Position numbers and translations under genes: made by a program. A stretch of DNA of 64,000 nucleotides from Ceratothoa steindachneri. Lineage: Eukaryota; Arthropoda; Malacostraca; Isopoda; Cymothoidae. This document shows, in pieces, positions 46,130 through 60,873 of this stretch (position 1 is its first letter; every line of letters starts with the position of its first letter). The stretch covers positions 101,113,141 to 101,177,140 of the forward strand of contig OZ018318.1 of assembly GCA_963969495.1 (NCBI GenBank), written 5' to 3'. Below the pieces are notes generated by a model. That model did no database searches. It was not told where the DNA came from and saw only the letters and a list, made by a program, of their open reading frames with translations.

Positions 46130-46335
46130 CTTATTATGTCATCTTGTGATGTCTTCTTTTTTTCTGAAACCCAAGTGCAATTATGGTGTTTTGGAGTAAA
46201 AAAGAAAGTTATGAAGTGGTAAAGGAGGTCCTTATTATGTCATCTTGTGACGTCTTCTTTTTTCTGAAACCAAAGTGCAATTTTGGTGTTTTGGAGTAAA
46301 AAAGAAAGTTTTGAAGTGGTAAAGGAGGTTGCGGT
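46130..46335. repeat. 101-bp tandem duplication
   Basis: CTTATTATGTCATCTTGTGA occurs at 46130 and 46231. The two copies continue through TGCAATT and TGGAGTAAAAAAGAAAGTT with few differences. It lies at the 5' side of the minus-strand jockey element and may be a duplicated 5' region. Confidence 0.85.
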
Positions 46336-46339
46336 TAGT

Positions 46340-47735
46340 GAAAGTATGTTGGGATACGAGTCTAAAAAATGGTGAAAACATGCCCCGTCCATTTTCCTGT
46401 TGGTCCCCCGCTCGTTTGCTGCCAAAATAATGGGTGATGGCTGAATAGGATGGATCTTGAGTGGGAACCTCAAGAGGAGTGAATTATGGTAGACTTAATG
46501 CAGTAGCGTCCGAATTAACGACTGCTAAAGTTTCGCCACCCCTTCCCGAGTACTTAAGCCATAACTCCATCCAACTACATAGAGACGGGTGTACTTGCCT
46601 CTATGATTCTGGCCAGGTCCCCCGGAAGATGAGGATCTCTCCATTCCGTCCGGGACTCGCAGTTATACCCCAGTTTCGAAATAATTTATGACTTACGCTA
46701 CCGCTCTGGGCTAGTCCTCAAACCAGTTGTCACATAAGCCCATAATTATGTCAGTCCAAGTGGCCGGCATAGTTAAGACGAAATCAATGAATGGGAGACA
46801 TCCGAGCAGGTTCACGCGCAGGGCGATGAACGGGGACAGTGAGGTTCTTAAGCCTTCATTTTGTTATGAATTTTCGCTGAAAAAAAAGTATTTCTCTTTT
46901 TGAATAGTGAAGCGTAATTCACCGAAAGACTTCCAGAATAGGCTCTCTTCTATGTAGGCGCTGCTCAAGGTCCGTTACTAAGCAAGTAAAAATACTTTAT
47001 CTGAAGGTTGTTAGCTGACCGTAGTAGTCGGATATTCGGCCGTCAATGACCGCGTAAGGGTTTTTAAGGGATATTTATTTCTCCTCGCTTGAACATAATA
47101 TCACGGGAAACGTGCCAATCTGGCGAGTGGAATTTTTAGAACTTTAATGTTCGAGTAAAGCTCGTAGCTTGGGTGTTGAGGGACGGCTTTTCTTCGTTGA
47201 CTACGTAGAATTCTTGTTTGAAGTACTCTGACAATTTACCTCACAAATTTGGTAAAGGAGATAACGATATATGATAGTTCGAAAGACGCCTCCGAGAATT
47301 GGTTTCTAAAAAATAAAAACCACTATTACGAAAAAGAGCTATACGTTGTACTCATATCAGCATTCATCATCACTACTAATCTTCATTTTACTTTTTAACG
47401 GTCCCACTTAGGCAGATGACTGCTTAAGTCCCCGGCCCCGCCCCCCATTCCAGGCGGAAGTTCAGTGAGGATGTGGGGCTCTTCTCCCAACTGCAAATTA
47501 TATAAAAAAAGATTTATGAAACAACCGAAAAACTCTTAAAATGCTCACTAGTTAGTGCATATATACCAGAAAAATACCAAGCTTGAACATAGTGCGCTCC
47601 CCTCTTAAGAGGTGCTCACCACCAAAATGTCAACCCAAAATGCCGCGAGGGTCCCATTGAGATCCCTAAGCGGTCTTCAAAAACCTGACTAGGGGAATGT
47701 GTTTGTAACCCTATTCACTACTAGACACGCCGACA
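46340..47735. other. Spacer between two oppositely oriented jockey-like elements
   Basis: No gene. 46460-46700 and 47390-47520 are GC-richer and may be 5' untranslated parts of the two elements, but I see no clear similarity between them. Confidence 0.4.
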
Positions 47736-47741
47736 GGATTT

Positions 47742-49033
47742 GTGGTAATATGCGAAAAGGAGGAAGACACAGAGACACTCACAAATGAGGAAGGGGTAAA
47801 AGCCCTGAAGGAAATAAACCTACCACCAAGCACCCCTTCTCAGTTCCAAGCACACAGAAGCGTGGTGTGCAGAAGGTTGTACCCATGGATCGGCCAGCAC
47901 ACTAAAGAAGAAATCAAAGAAGAATTAGAAAAAAACAGTAATGGACAAGGATTGTTGAAATAATCAAATTTAGAAACAGAAGAGACAACGCGGAATATCA
48001 TCGCATGTTTAAAATAATCTTTTCAGATATGCAGATGGCGACAAAGTCGAAAGAAAAAAGGCTACTTCTCTTCAATGCAAAAATAAGTGGTGAGCAAATC
48101 GAACGGGAGGAATTCACCCCGCTGCAGATTTGCTTTAGATGCTTTAGACTCGCGCACTACACCACGAAGTATTGCAAGGAGCAGGAATAGACCTGTTCCA
48201 GATGCAGCCAAAGAGGACACGGCTGGCGCGAATGCCCAGCAGCAGAAGAAAAATGCCTAAACTGTGGATAAAAACACGGGGCAATGGTGATGTTCTGCCA
48301 CAGGAAGAAAGATCCTAAAGAGAAAGGCGGAAAAGAAAAAAGCAGAAGGAATCAGGATGGCGAACACCTCCTACTCCCAAGCGGCAAAAGCCGCCCCCGC
48401 TGCAAATGTATGTCGAAAACGTCACACAAAAAACCTATTTGAAGATCGGCAACGAAAACTCGACAAAAATCTTCACGTGCATACTATATGTATGCACGTG
48501 AAGATTCTGACGAACCCATGCTGCTTTACTAAAGAGCTAAATACTATGCTCGAGAATAATGGCTTAGCGGAAATGTGGTTCCCGGAAAAAAACATCATGG
48601 GAAGTCCTTTAGCTGCAGTTCCAGCCCAAGGAAGAGGCACCAGAGACTGCCTTCCCAATAGAAGAAGAAAAAACGGAAAACAGCACGATCCCGGAACCCA
48701 CCCCAGCTCCTCAAAGATCCGCAAACAGGGACCCCAGAATTGAGGCCAGAAGCCAACGGGAAAAGAGTGAAAAAAGCGCAGCCAGAAGGTTCAAACAGGT
48801 TGAGGGTAACCTCTCAGGCTTTGCTTCCTCCTCCGAAGAAGAACAAGAATGCTCCCATCCTCCAAAGACCCATGAGAGATCAAGGAGCAAGAGTAAAGGG
48901 AAGAGTTCTCTTGAAACCAAAAAGTTCGATAAAGAAGAGATTAAAATCCTATTTTACAGGAAGGATGAAACTCCCTTCCCAGAGGATGCCAACATCGGGG
49001 ATATCATCGAAGGAATCAAAGCTGGTCTATTGA
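47742..49033 (+). pseudogene. Second jockey-like ORF1 (gag-like), broken
   Basis: Same architecture as the minus-strand copy: LTNEEGVKALKEINLPPSTP, SQFQAHRSVVCRRLYPWIGQ, HTKEEIKEELEKN. After a frame change comes FKIIFSDMQMATKSKEKRLL, then three CCHC-type knuckles (CFRCFRLAHYTTKYC, CSRCSQRGHGWREC, CLNCG) interrupted by a stop after the first. Next is a linker (ANTSYSQAAKAAPAANVCRK) and a basic tail to 49033. SQ-AHRSVVCR aligns with SQ-ANRSVICR of the other copy, so both belong to one family but are clearly diverged. Confidence 0.75.
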
Positions 49034-49046
49034 AATAGACTTACGA

Positions 49047-50290
49047 TGCGCCAATCCAAGAATCGCTAATTGACGAAGTGCTCATGACGGCAGAAATAAA
49101 AATACATAGGGACTCCTGCCTCGCCATAAGTGAAGCAAAATTGATCAAAATCAAAAACGGAAAAAGGACATAATAAAAAGCAGTAGAAGAAACACACACA
49201 TACATAACACTTCCAAACCTAGAAGAGTCATTTGTGGCTGTCAAATACCAACCCTGGTGGGAAACCTGACCGTGTCGGCTGCCTATCAACCACCACGTCA
49301 CAAATACCTGCTGATTACCAACTTTGAGACTTTTCGGTTGCACGAAACTAACATTGTTTGGCGGTCATCTAAACGCTAGATGCAGAGCGTCAGGCTACGG
49401 AGGCATTGACCAAAGGGAAAGACACCTGGAGTTACTACTCGAAAGAGACAGACTCCATAGGGTCGGGCCAGATTTCCCGACCTTCCTAACACATCGTTCG
49501 GCAACTAAACCGGACGTGGTGTTAACGAAAAAAAACTTCCCCTTCAATATTAACAATGAGCACAGACTAGTGGTACCGAGCGATCACATCCCATATTATT
49601 ACCACAATCTCGCTTGCCCCACTACTCAAGCCCGTCCTACTTAGGATTAGTTATGCTAAAGCTAACTGAGAGCAATATAGAGAGATACTCACTGAATACC
49701 AACCAGCTGACCTGGGAGACGCTCATATCGAAGAGGTTGATGAGGAGATAAGTAAGATCACCAATCTCCTCATATAAGCTCACGAGAGACGCGTTCCCAG
49801 AATCTCCTATAAAATGCTCCCACAACCTGAGTGGACGAACGAGATGAGAGAAATATATAAAGAGATCGGCAGGACAGGCACCAATCGGGAAATGACAGCC
49901 AGGATGAGACACTTAGGAGAGGAACTAAAGAACATACTAATTGACACGCAAAGAGCAATCTGGAATGACATCATTGGGAGGCTGGACAGGGAGGGCAATC
50001 CTGTAAGATTTTGGAACAACATCCGAACACTTAGGGGATTGCCTGCCAGACCCAGAACCCAAATTAAAGATGAAGACGACATCATTGAGGACCCAGAGTC
50101 TCTCGAGAGAAAATTAGAACGCACTGGCAAGAGATTTTCGCTATATCACCTGAGGAGAAAGACGACTTCGACCAGGACTTCGAAGACCAATTGCTTGATG
50201 ATCTCGGCACAGGGATACATAGAACTCACCCACACCGGCAAGTATCTGAAGAAAGAGAGATGGTTACAAGATAGTCAAAATCATCTATAT
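49047..50290 (+). pseudogene. Second jockey-like ORF2: endonuclease and pre-RT linker
   Basis: Frames read IQESLIDEVLMTAEIKIHRD, then ITLPNLEESFVAVKYQPWWE. The endonuclease core follows: GGHLNARCRASGYGGIDQRE (Asp of the GDxN box changed to His), VGPDFPTFLTHRSATKPDVV and VPSDHIP (49324-49590). From 49814 the linker QPEWTNEMREIYKEIGRTGT, IWNDIIGRLDREGNPVRFWN, IRTLRGLPARPRTQIKDEDD is open for over 100 codons. The expected next block, SPEEKDDFDQDFEDQLLDD, lies in another frame near 50150. RT is absent: at about 50290 the sequence enters a minisatellite. Confidence 0.75.
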
Positions 50291-50299
50291 CCCGAAAGG

Positions 50300-51487
50300 A
50301 CAAAGAATTATACCCATGCCTTTCTGAATCCTTCCCATGCCCTTCTGAATCCCTCGCATGCCAGTCCGAATCCCTTCCATACCCTTCTGAATCCTTCGCA
50401 TACCCTTCCAAATCATACATATGCCTTTCCGAAACTTTCCATACCCTTCCGAAGCCTTCCTATGCCCTCCCAAATCCCTCGTATGCCCTTCCAAATCCTT
50501 CGTCTGCCCTTCCGAATCTCTCGCATGCCCATCCGAATCCTTTGCATACCTTTCCAAATCCTTCACACACCCTTCTGAATCCTACCCATGCCTTTCCGAC
50601 TCCTTCGCATGCCCTTCCGAATCCCTCGCATGCCCTTCTGAATCCCTCGCATGCCCGTCAGAATCCCTTCCATACCCTTCTGAATCCTTTGCATACCCTT
50701 CCAAATCCTTCGCATACCCTTCGTAATCCTATCCTTGCCTTTCCAAATGCTTCGCCTGCCCTCCCAAATCCCTCGCATGCCCTTCCGAATCATTCGGATA
50801 CCCTTCGGTATCATACATATACCTTTCCGAATCATTCGGATACCCTTCGGTATCATACATATACCTTTCCGAATCCTTCACATGCCCTTTCGAAGCATTC
50901 GTATGCCCTCCTGAATCCCTCGTATGCCCTTCGGGATCATACCCATGCCTTTCCAAATCCTTTCCGTGCCCTGCCAAGTCCCTTGCATGCCCTTCCGAAT
51001 TCCTCGCATGCCCTTCCGAATCCCTCGCATGCACGTCTGAATCCCTTGGATACCATTCTGAATCCATTGCACACCATTCCAAATCCTTCGCATATCCTTC
51101 CGAATCATACATATGCCTATCCGAAATTTCGCATTCCCTTCCGAACCCTTCGTATGCTCTTCCGAATCCCTCGCATGCCCTTCCGAATCTTTCGCATGCC
51201 CGTCCGAATCCCTTGCATAGCTTTCCAAATCCTTCACACACCCTTCGGAATCCTACCCATGCCTTCCCGACTCCTTCGCATGCCCTTTCGAAGCCTTCGT
51301 ATGCCCTCTCGAATCCCTCGCATGCCCCCGTCCGAGACCCTTGTATACCCTTCTGAATCCCTCCTTGCATGACCTTCAAATTCCTTCGCATACCCTTCCA
51401 AATCATACATATGCCTGTCTGAAACTTCGCATGCCCTTCTGAAGCCTTCGTATGCCCTCCCGAATTCCTCGCATGCCCGTCCGAAAA
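50300..51487 (+). repeat. 21-bp minisatellite, about 1.2 kb
   Basis: About 56 degenerate units of the type TGCCCTTCCGAATCCCTCGC plus A. As 21 is divisible by three and the unit lacks stops in most frames, long frames stay open on both strands (for example plus 50542-51372, heptad ALPNPSH; minus 50729-51406, heptad RDSEGHA). Three plus and at least three minus frames are open over the same bases, which argues against coding. The array begins exactly where the jockey-like element ends. Confidence 0.92.
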
Positions 51488-51489
51488 AA

Positions 51490-52565
51490 AGAGAAAGCGC
51501 TAAAGAGCACATAAAATTCAAACACCAAAGATCACAAAATATTAAAGCGCCAAAGTGCATGAAAAATTAAATTGTAAATTACACAAAATTTAAGCGCTAA
51601 AAAGGAGTTGGACAAAATTTAATCAGAAGTTGGCTTGTACTTAGTTTATACCGTTTATTCAGATTTAAAATAATTTCATATCCTCTTGTCTCCTTTAACT
51701 TAATCTCCAATTATGTATTTGTCATTTTATCTAAAGTACCTGATGCTAGGCACGTATACCTCGAAACATTGAAGTAAACAATTCCTGCCCTGCTGGTGTT
51801 CACTTTCAACCTGAACATAAAGATTTGTTTCTACACGAGTAACCCTTCGCAGTACAGTATATATATTTATATATTATACCTGTGTTGGTAACCATATATT
51901 ATCGTTTTTAATGTAATGCACTCCCTAGTCTACCATGTATTTTCAGCGAAACCCACTGGTAGCTGTTCAGTTTCAGTCAAGAGCTGTTTTGCCTCTCATG
52001 GGAATTTACACAAGTTTCCCATATCTTATGACGTAAAATTGACCCGAATCCCATTTTCTTTTATTTATTTCTCACAAAATGTTGAATTTATCCTTCTGAA
52101 CATTTTTTTCCCCCCTCATATAAATCCTCTCACATCACCTCTCATCTTCCTGTGTAAAAGCAACGTTCGCTGTGCATGGAAAAGGTGATGTAGCGTTGGA
52201 TTTAGTACGTAGTAAATTTTTGAGGGAAGTTTGGTCAAGGATGAGAAATTATGAATATAAAAGAGGATAAAATCCACCAGAAGAAGAACTAAATAATATA
52301 ACTGAGGTGAAATGTAAAAATAAGGGGCTAGGACAGGCCATGTTGGGGTCTAACTCATCTCCATTAAGTCCCCGAGGTCGGATTCTGGTACTCCAGGAAC
52401 AAGGATTTACAACCGAAAATTAGGGTTTATTCGGATCCTTCGTCAAAACTTAGATCTTCCAGATATGGAGCGGAGAACACAAGAAGGAGGGGGGGGGGGA
52501 GCCACCAAGCCAAATAAACATAATTTCGGCTTGTAAACGGAAGGGGTAATCTACCTAAGGAACCA
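51490..52565. other. Stretch without recognised feature
   Basis: No gene or repeat recognised apart from a G-run at 52488-52500. The frame 51916-52188 has no motif. Confidence 0.4.
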
Positions 52566-52714
52566 TTAGCCTATCTAACTATATACTTATTAATGTATCT
52601 TATCTACTTCTCTGTCCAATTACCTCTGTTTATTTGCATATATTTCTACCAAACTACCTCTCTGTCTACCATACTACCTGTCTACCTTCTTTTGACCTAT
52701 CTACTCACCTCTCC

Positions 52715-52830
52715 AGTGCCATGGCGTCGCTGAGTTGAAACACCGCTTCCGTTTTTGGCGAAGTTAAGCTAAATCGGGAGAGTTTACTCAATGGATGGAG
52801 ACCAAGTCCGGTCCACTTTACAACCCGTGT
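52715..52830 (+). ncRNA. 5S rRNA-like sequence (pseudogene or 5S-derived SINE head)
   Basis: The segment contains GCTGAGTTGAAACACCG, GGCGAAGTTAAGCTAAATCG and ACTCAATGGATGGAGACC in the order and spacing of 5S rRNA. It corresponds to the GCTGAATACA..., CGAAGTTAAGC..TCGGG box A region and the ACTTGGATGGGTGACC box C region. The beginning and the 3' strand of helix I are poorly kept. It is not a working 5S gene. A 5S-derived SINE3 head or an old pseudogene is more likely. Confidence 0.5.
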
Positions 52831-53844
52831 CACACCCTGTAGATATCTGTGGTTTGGATTTCACGTTAATCAGTAGATCCCCTTTGAGAAATAAATACAT
52901 AAATAATGGTGTAAATCGATGGTAATACACCTCCTAAATTATTATTATTATTATTATTATTACTGATATAATACACATACATTTACCCACTTATATATTC
53001 ATCTACTTATCTGTCTACTATAATTAGTTGCGCCATCCCTCCCTCGTATCGTGAACGAGATCCCCCAACCGGATAATGAAATGTACATAAAGAGCAACAT
53101 TACAATCGCTCTCAAGCCTGAAGGCAAGGGGCCGCTCCTTCATTGGGGAGGGGGTGGGGGTAGAGATGTGTCGGGTAGTTTGGGCACAAACCATCATAGA
53201 AACATTCGTGATGCTCGTCAGGAGTATGTGGATGAGTACTCCCATTGGGGACAATAGTACTAAATTCGGGGTATGTAAATAGGAGTACTCCCATAAAGAG
53301 CACCAGTACTTTCCCGGTAGGGATCCGCAACAAATTTTTCTACCTGTTTACTTGTATCTGTCATCAACCTGTGTATCGACCTCTCTGTCTGCTTATCTAT
53401 CGGCCAAATTATGTAGCTGTCTATCGGTCTACCTACTTATCTATCTGTCTACTAACCTATTTATTTGTTAGTAACCTATATATTTGTCTACTAACATATG
53501 TATATGTCTATAAAACTATGTATTTGTCTACTAACCTATGTATATGTCTACCAATATATCTAGTTGTATATCACATTTATTTTAGATTTGTCTATTTAGT
53601 TATCTATCACCGAATTTATCTTTCTACAACCTTGGTATCCTTCTACCAATCTCTTTATCTACATATATTTCTCATCAACTTATCATAGATATACCAACTT
53701 ATGTATCTATATACCAATCTATTTATCTATAACTATATAATTTAAGAAGGGGATTTTTTTGAAAATTTATAAATGTTTTTTTTGCTTAGTTGTTGACAAA
53801 TGATTTCGAGTGTTATGGAAATTCAAAACATTGAAATAGTTAAA

Positions 53845-54000
53845 AAGATCAAGAAGAAGAAGAAGATGAAGATGAAGATGAAGATGAAGAAGAATATATA
53901 AATGAAGAAGAAGATGAATATGAAGATGAAGATAAAGACCGAGATAAAGATAAAGATGAAGAACATGAAGATGAAGATGAAGAAGAAGAAGAAGAAAAGG
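53845..54000 (+). repeat. (GAAGAT)n-like purine microsatellite
   Basis: Imperfect AAGATG, AAGAAG and GATAAAG units. The minus-strand frame over it is an F/I repeat translation. Confidence 0.88.
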
Positions 54001-55248
54001 GTGTTCAGGGTGTTAAAATAGAGTCTATAAAGGGGATTAAAAAAAGCGGTTAGGATTAGCAAATAAGGCCGTAGGCCACCCCCTCGCAGGGGTGCCTGTG
54101 TAACCAAGCTCTTCCTGTTAAGGAAGAGAACAGCGGCTTGTCTACTCGTATCTGTTTCTGAATCAACCTACCTAACTTCCTAAGAAATCATCTACTTGTC
54201 TACCAATGCATTCAGCTATCAATCTATGTATCTGTTTACAAATATATCTACCTGTCTACAAGCCTATCTCTTTCTGAATCATCCTAACTAGCTGCCTATG
54301 AATTTATCTGTTTCTCTGTCAACCTATCTACCTGGCTACAAACTTATTTTTTATATAACAACTTAGCTGTATACTAACCTATCTTTTTGTAATCTTAAAT
54401 GTCTACCAGTCTATGTATCTACTACTTTATATAGATTTCTACAAACTTATCTCCAATTTCTCTATCAACCTATATAGATAGCTACAAACTTATTTATCTG
54501 TTTTCTCTATTGACCTTTCTACCAACTTTTCTGTCTTCAAGTCTATGTATCTGTCTACAAATCTACATATTTGTGTACAAATATATTTCTATATTTCTGT
54601 AACAACTTACATACCTATCTCTCTACCAGCATATACAGCTATCTAGCAACCATGTATATGTCTAAAATGTAACTCTACCAATCTATCTGGCTGGCTATAA
54701 ACTTATTTGTTTCTATATAAATATATGTCTAGAAACTTATTTATCTCTTTTTTTCTATAATCCTCTCTTTCTACTAACCGAAGTATCTGTCTATGAACCT
54801 ATGTATCATATAACAACCTATGTGTCTATAAACTTAGTGCTATATATTTATATCTTTCTACCAACTTTTCTGTCTACTAACAAATATATCCGCCTACCAA
54901 TCTATTTTACTGTCTACAAACCTATTTATGTATTTCTATATCAACCTCTCTCTCTCTATCTTTCTTTTTCTCTCTCTCTATCTTTCTTTTTTTTCTCTCT
55001 CTCTGTCTACTAACCTATGTATCAGTCTACCAACCTATCTCTTTCATACAAACTTATTTATCTCTATCTTTCAAAATGCCAAAATATTCATTGCTCAGGC
55101 GATTGTCCTTCTTGCGATCAATATCAATTCTTTCCTCATTTTTCCTTTCGCATCCTCCTCTATTGCAATAACCTCAGAATTGATGGCAGATGGTCGTGTG
55201 CATTCGCTTTTCACCAGTCACTGATAACACATCCTTCTCCTCTATGAG

Positions 55249-56433
55249 TGTCGTGGTAGAACCACTCTATACCATACACTACTCCTATATTATGTGGGAG
55301 GTGACTTAATCACCTACTGCAACGCGAACCGTTGAAGGACTGTTCGTAGGGATTAACGACCGACTAGGAGGTCACACTTGAGGCGTTGGGTTTCAAACCC
55401 TTAATAATCAGACAGAGTGCATACATGGTTGGAGAGATTTACTTGAATAGGCCGAGAGTAGAGTTCAAGGTTAGTTAAAAATTAAACAACAAAATATAAT
55501 TTTATTTACACAGATCAAAATAAGAATAATAATAGGCAAAAGGGAATTATTTAAATTAAAATTGTCTCTTGATAATTATTATAAGGAGGGATTCTCAAAT
55601 GGAATTAATTGATTAATGTTACTAGGCTCAGATCAAAAGGGGAAACTTGACAATACTAATAATGGAGGGTGTTTCAGTCTTACGGGTTGATGACTTCGAG
55701 GAAGCTCCTTCTTGCGATGAGGCGAGTGGGGCACGATCCGATGAGGAAAGTGGGGCACGATCTGAATGAGGCAGGTGGGGCACGATTCGAACCAACCTTC
55801 CGATGAAGATAGCTAATCTTTAAAGATGACGTTCGACGGGGAATGTGGGAATTCTCGTAATTCCACTTGAAGAGGAATCTTCTTTTCCTCAAAGGTAATC
55901 GATGGAGATTTTCTTCGATTTGATTAAACTAAGGGAGACTGTTGCACAAATCCAAAGGCTTGCCGTTCACAGAAGGTACCAATTGACTAGGGTGGAATCA
56001 CGGCTGAGAAACTCTGTTGTCTGATGAACGCGTACGAGACGAGACGATAAGGACGGCCTTGAGGTGCGGGCTAGGCTCCTCGAACTACAGAATAACCCGA
56101 GCATTTGTATGCCCGATTCTGAAGGGGAAGGGGGAGTTTGAAGAGAGGAGTCACAAGCTCCAGACATCTTAATCCGGAGGCGGAGTCGATTCATCATTTA
56201 GCAGCGAGGTGCGAGAAACAGCGGCTCTTCCTCGCCTCGTCACCGGGTGGGGGTGGAGGGATTGGGGGATTGGGACGAGTTCGCTGGATTGGGAAATATT
56301 TTCCCAATGCGCTCAGGAGTCGAAAATTCGTGAATGTTCGAACAGGAGATGACGTCGTCCACGACGGGATACCATCGCACGTAGTCTCCAATAAATTGGG
56401 GGGGATGAGGGGGTCAGAGGTTGTTCTTTTACA
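55249..56433 (-). mobile_element. Solo LTR of a second, related LTR element family
   Basis: A 1,185-bp unit with TG at one end (TGTCGTGGTAGAACC in plus orientation) and CA at the other (TTCTTTTACA), flanked by a perfect 5-bp duplication ATGAG (55244-55248 and 56434-56438). Its start TGTCGTGGTA and an internal block (CAAAATATAATTTTATTTACA at 55489-55509) are shared with the Gypsy LTRs at 13115 and 17058, so it is a distant relative. The orientation is inferred from that similarity. Frames inside are not genes. Confidence 0.85.
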
Positions 56434-56438
56434 ATGAG

Positions 56439-58845
<2,407 letters not shown>

Positions 58846-58849
58846 GTTT

Positions 58850-59840
58850 TGTCTATCCTTCATTTAATTACTATTCAGTTGATTTTTAGTTAATCATTCT
58901 ATTTTTAATTAAATTGCCTAGTCAATCTCTTTTTTAATTACTTTCCCAGTTACTTTTTATTCATTCATTCAATCAACTACTCCAGTTAAATGTTTAATTA
59001 TTCACTCAATTACTTAGACAATTTCTTGTTTAATTACTTTCCCAATTATGCTTTTATAAATTCATTTAATTAATTACTCCAGGCAAATGCTCATTTAATC
59101 ATTCAATATTTCATTCAATTACTTAGTTAATTACTAATTAAATTATTGTTTCAATCACTCGTTCATTGTCTTAAAGTTGATTATTGACTAATCTTCCAAT
59201 TATCTATTCAATAATTCGTTCAATTACCTAATTATCTATTTTACTTACTTATTTAATTACTCTAACTTATTCAATTACTATTAATGTTGGCTATTAAATT
59301 AATCCATTCAATTATTCATTGAATTACTCATTCATTCTATCTTTAAATTCCTTGTTCGATTTTTTAACTCATTTAATTACTCTTAAGGATGGTTATTAAA
59401 TTAATCCATTAATTAATTAATTCAATTACTCATTAATTATATATTTAAATTCCTTGTTGAATAACCTTTTAACTCATTCATTTACTACTAAAATAATCTA
59501 TTCAAGTATTCATTCAATTACTCATTTATTCTATATTATAATTACTTATTTAATTACCCTTACAGTTTATTATCCAATTAATCATTCAAATATCAATTGA
59601 ATTAGTCGTTTAATTACTTGTCCAATATCTAGTTTAATTGCTCTTTTAACCACTTTATTAAATTACTCTTTCAGTTAATTATGCAAATAATTATAATCAT
59701 TCAATTATATCCGTATTCAGTGCCGTTTAATTAGTTAATCACGTTTCAATCATTCATTTAATCAAGTAATCTTTTAATTACTCATTAAATTAGTGTTTAA
59801 TTTGCTCATTCAATTATTTATTAGTAATTTACCTCAAATT
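58850..59840 (+). repeat. Degenerate ATTAATTACTCATTCA-type repeat, about 1 kb
   Basis: Nearly the whole segment is built from worn words such as TTCATTCAATTACTCATTTA and TAATTACT. The period is irregular (about 4 bp multiples, often 16-24). Confidence 0.75.
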
Positions 59841-60257
59841 GGCTGGTGCACCACATCGCTAGCGAGCTGCCATCTAGCGGAAAGAGAGGGAGTGCGGGGG
59901 GGGGGGGAGTTGCGGCATCCCACCGTATTTTATTTCCACACTTTCTACATCTATGAAAGGTAATATTTACATCGGGACAGGAAATTTGCATCATGACGCT
60001 AATATTTATATCATGATGTTAATCTATGTATCAAGATACTAATATTTGCATTATAATGCTAATATTTATTTATTATTATTCCTTTGTATCATGCGTATTT
60101 CCATTAAGACATTAATATTTAAATCATAAAGTTTTATGTGTATCAAAATGCTAAAATTGCATAATTATTCTAATTTTGGCACGAAGGCGCTGATATTTAC
60201 CTATCTGAATTGTTCGATTTTTCCTCCCCAACGTCAAACCAAATTTCATTCTATTTT
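59841..60257. other. Stretch without recognised feature
   Basis: A G-run at 59897-59908. Repeated AATATTTA(T/C)AT words at 59960-60125 suggest another worn repeat of about 25-30 bp. Confidence 0.4.
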
Positions 60258-60265
60258 CTCTATGT

Positions 60266-60665
60266 CAGTGGTTCCCGAACTTTTTCTGAACTTTATCCAC
60301 CTTTCCTTTATGATCCTTATCCATGTTCCTCCCCCCTCCTCCCCCAGTCCCCAATTCGCATCTCTTGACTACGGTGACAGTCTGTAATCCTACAATATTT
60401 AGGTCCATTATGAAAAACTCCGGCAATTAGTCATTTTATTCATTCCACCTCATATTTTTCTTTCCTTAAATACTGATTTATGGAACCTTGCAATTTACTT
60501 TTTGCCAAATCTCAAATAAACATTAAAATGGAAATAAGGAAGTAATTTGATGCACATAAAATAGTTTCCATAATTTGAGAATAGGCCTCAACTTATGGCG
60601 CCTGGCCACCAAATTTTGCTGTATGTCCCCCCAGTGGGCAATGACCCCCAATTTGGGAACCGCTG
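60266..60665. mobile_element. Non-autonomous hAT element (MITE), 400 bp
   Basis: Ends CAGTGGTTCCCGAAC and, on the minus strand, CAGCGGTTCCCAAA form terminal inverted repeats of the classical hAT CAGxGGTTC type. They are flanked by near-identical 8-bp sequences, CTCTATGT (60258-60265) and CTCTAGAT (60666-60673). No transposase is present inside. Confidence 0.82.
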
Positions 60666-60873
60666 CTCTAGATAGATAAATAGATATTTTTATTTCGTAA
60701 TATAGATTACATAGTGGTTCCAATATTGTAAGAATGAAAATTAAACTTCTAGATATTAAGACAAGAAATCACCCATTAATAACAGTATTCAGTGCCAAAA
60801 TAAAAGTCGCGTGTTCTCAATTATTCTAACTTATTACTTTATTACCTTCAAAACTTTCAATAATTCTTGGACT

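Larger units (their letters stand above)
52570..55060 (+). repeat. Field of degenerate CTAT/GTCTAC repeats
   Basis: Three blocks (about 52570-52710, 53340-53725 and 54130-55060) consist of worn units like CTATCTATCTGTCTACCAAC. They look like a (CTAT)n-derived minisatellite of about 20-24 bp that has been broken up by other sequence. Long Y/L/S-rich frames across it are not genes. A (CT)n-rich part is at 54945-55005. Confidence 0.75.

Noticed and set aside
50542..51406. Long reading frames of 225-276 codons on both strands
   Set aside because: They are translations of a 21-bp minisatellite that is open in several frames at once; no start context, domain or flanking coding signal.
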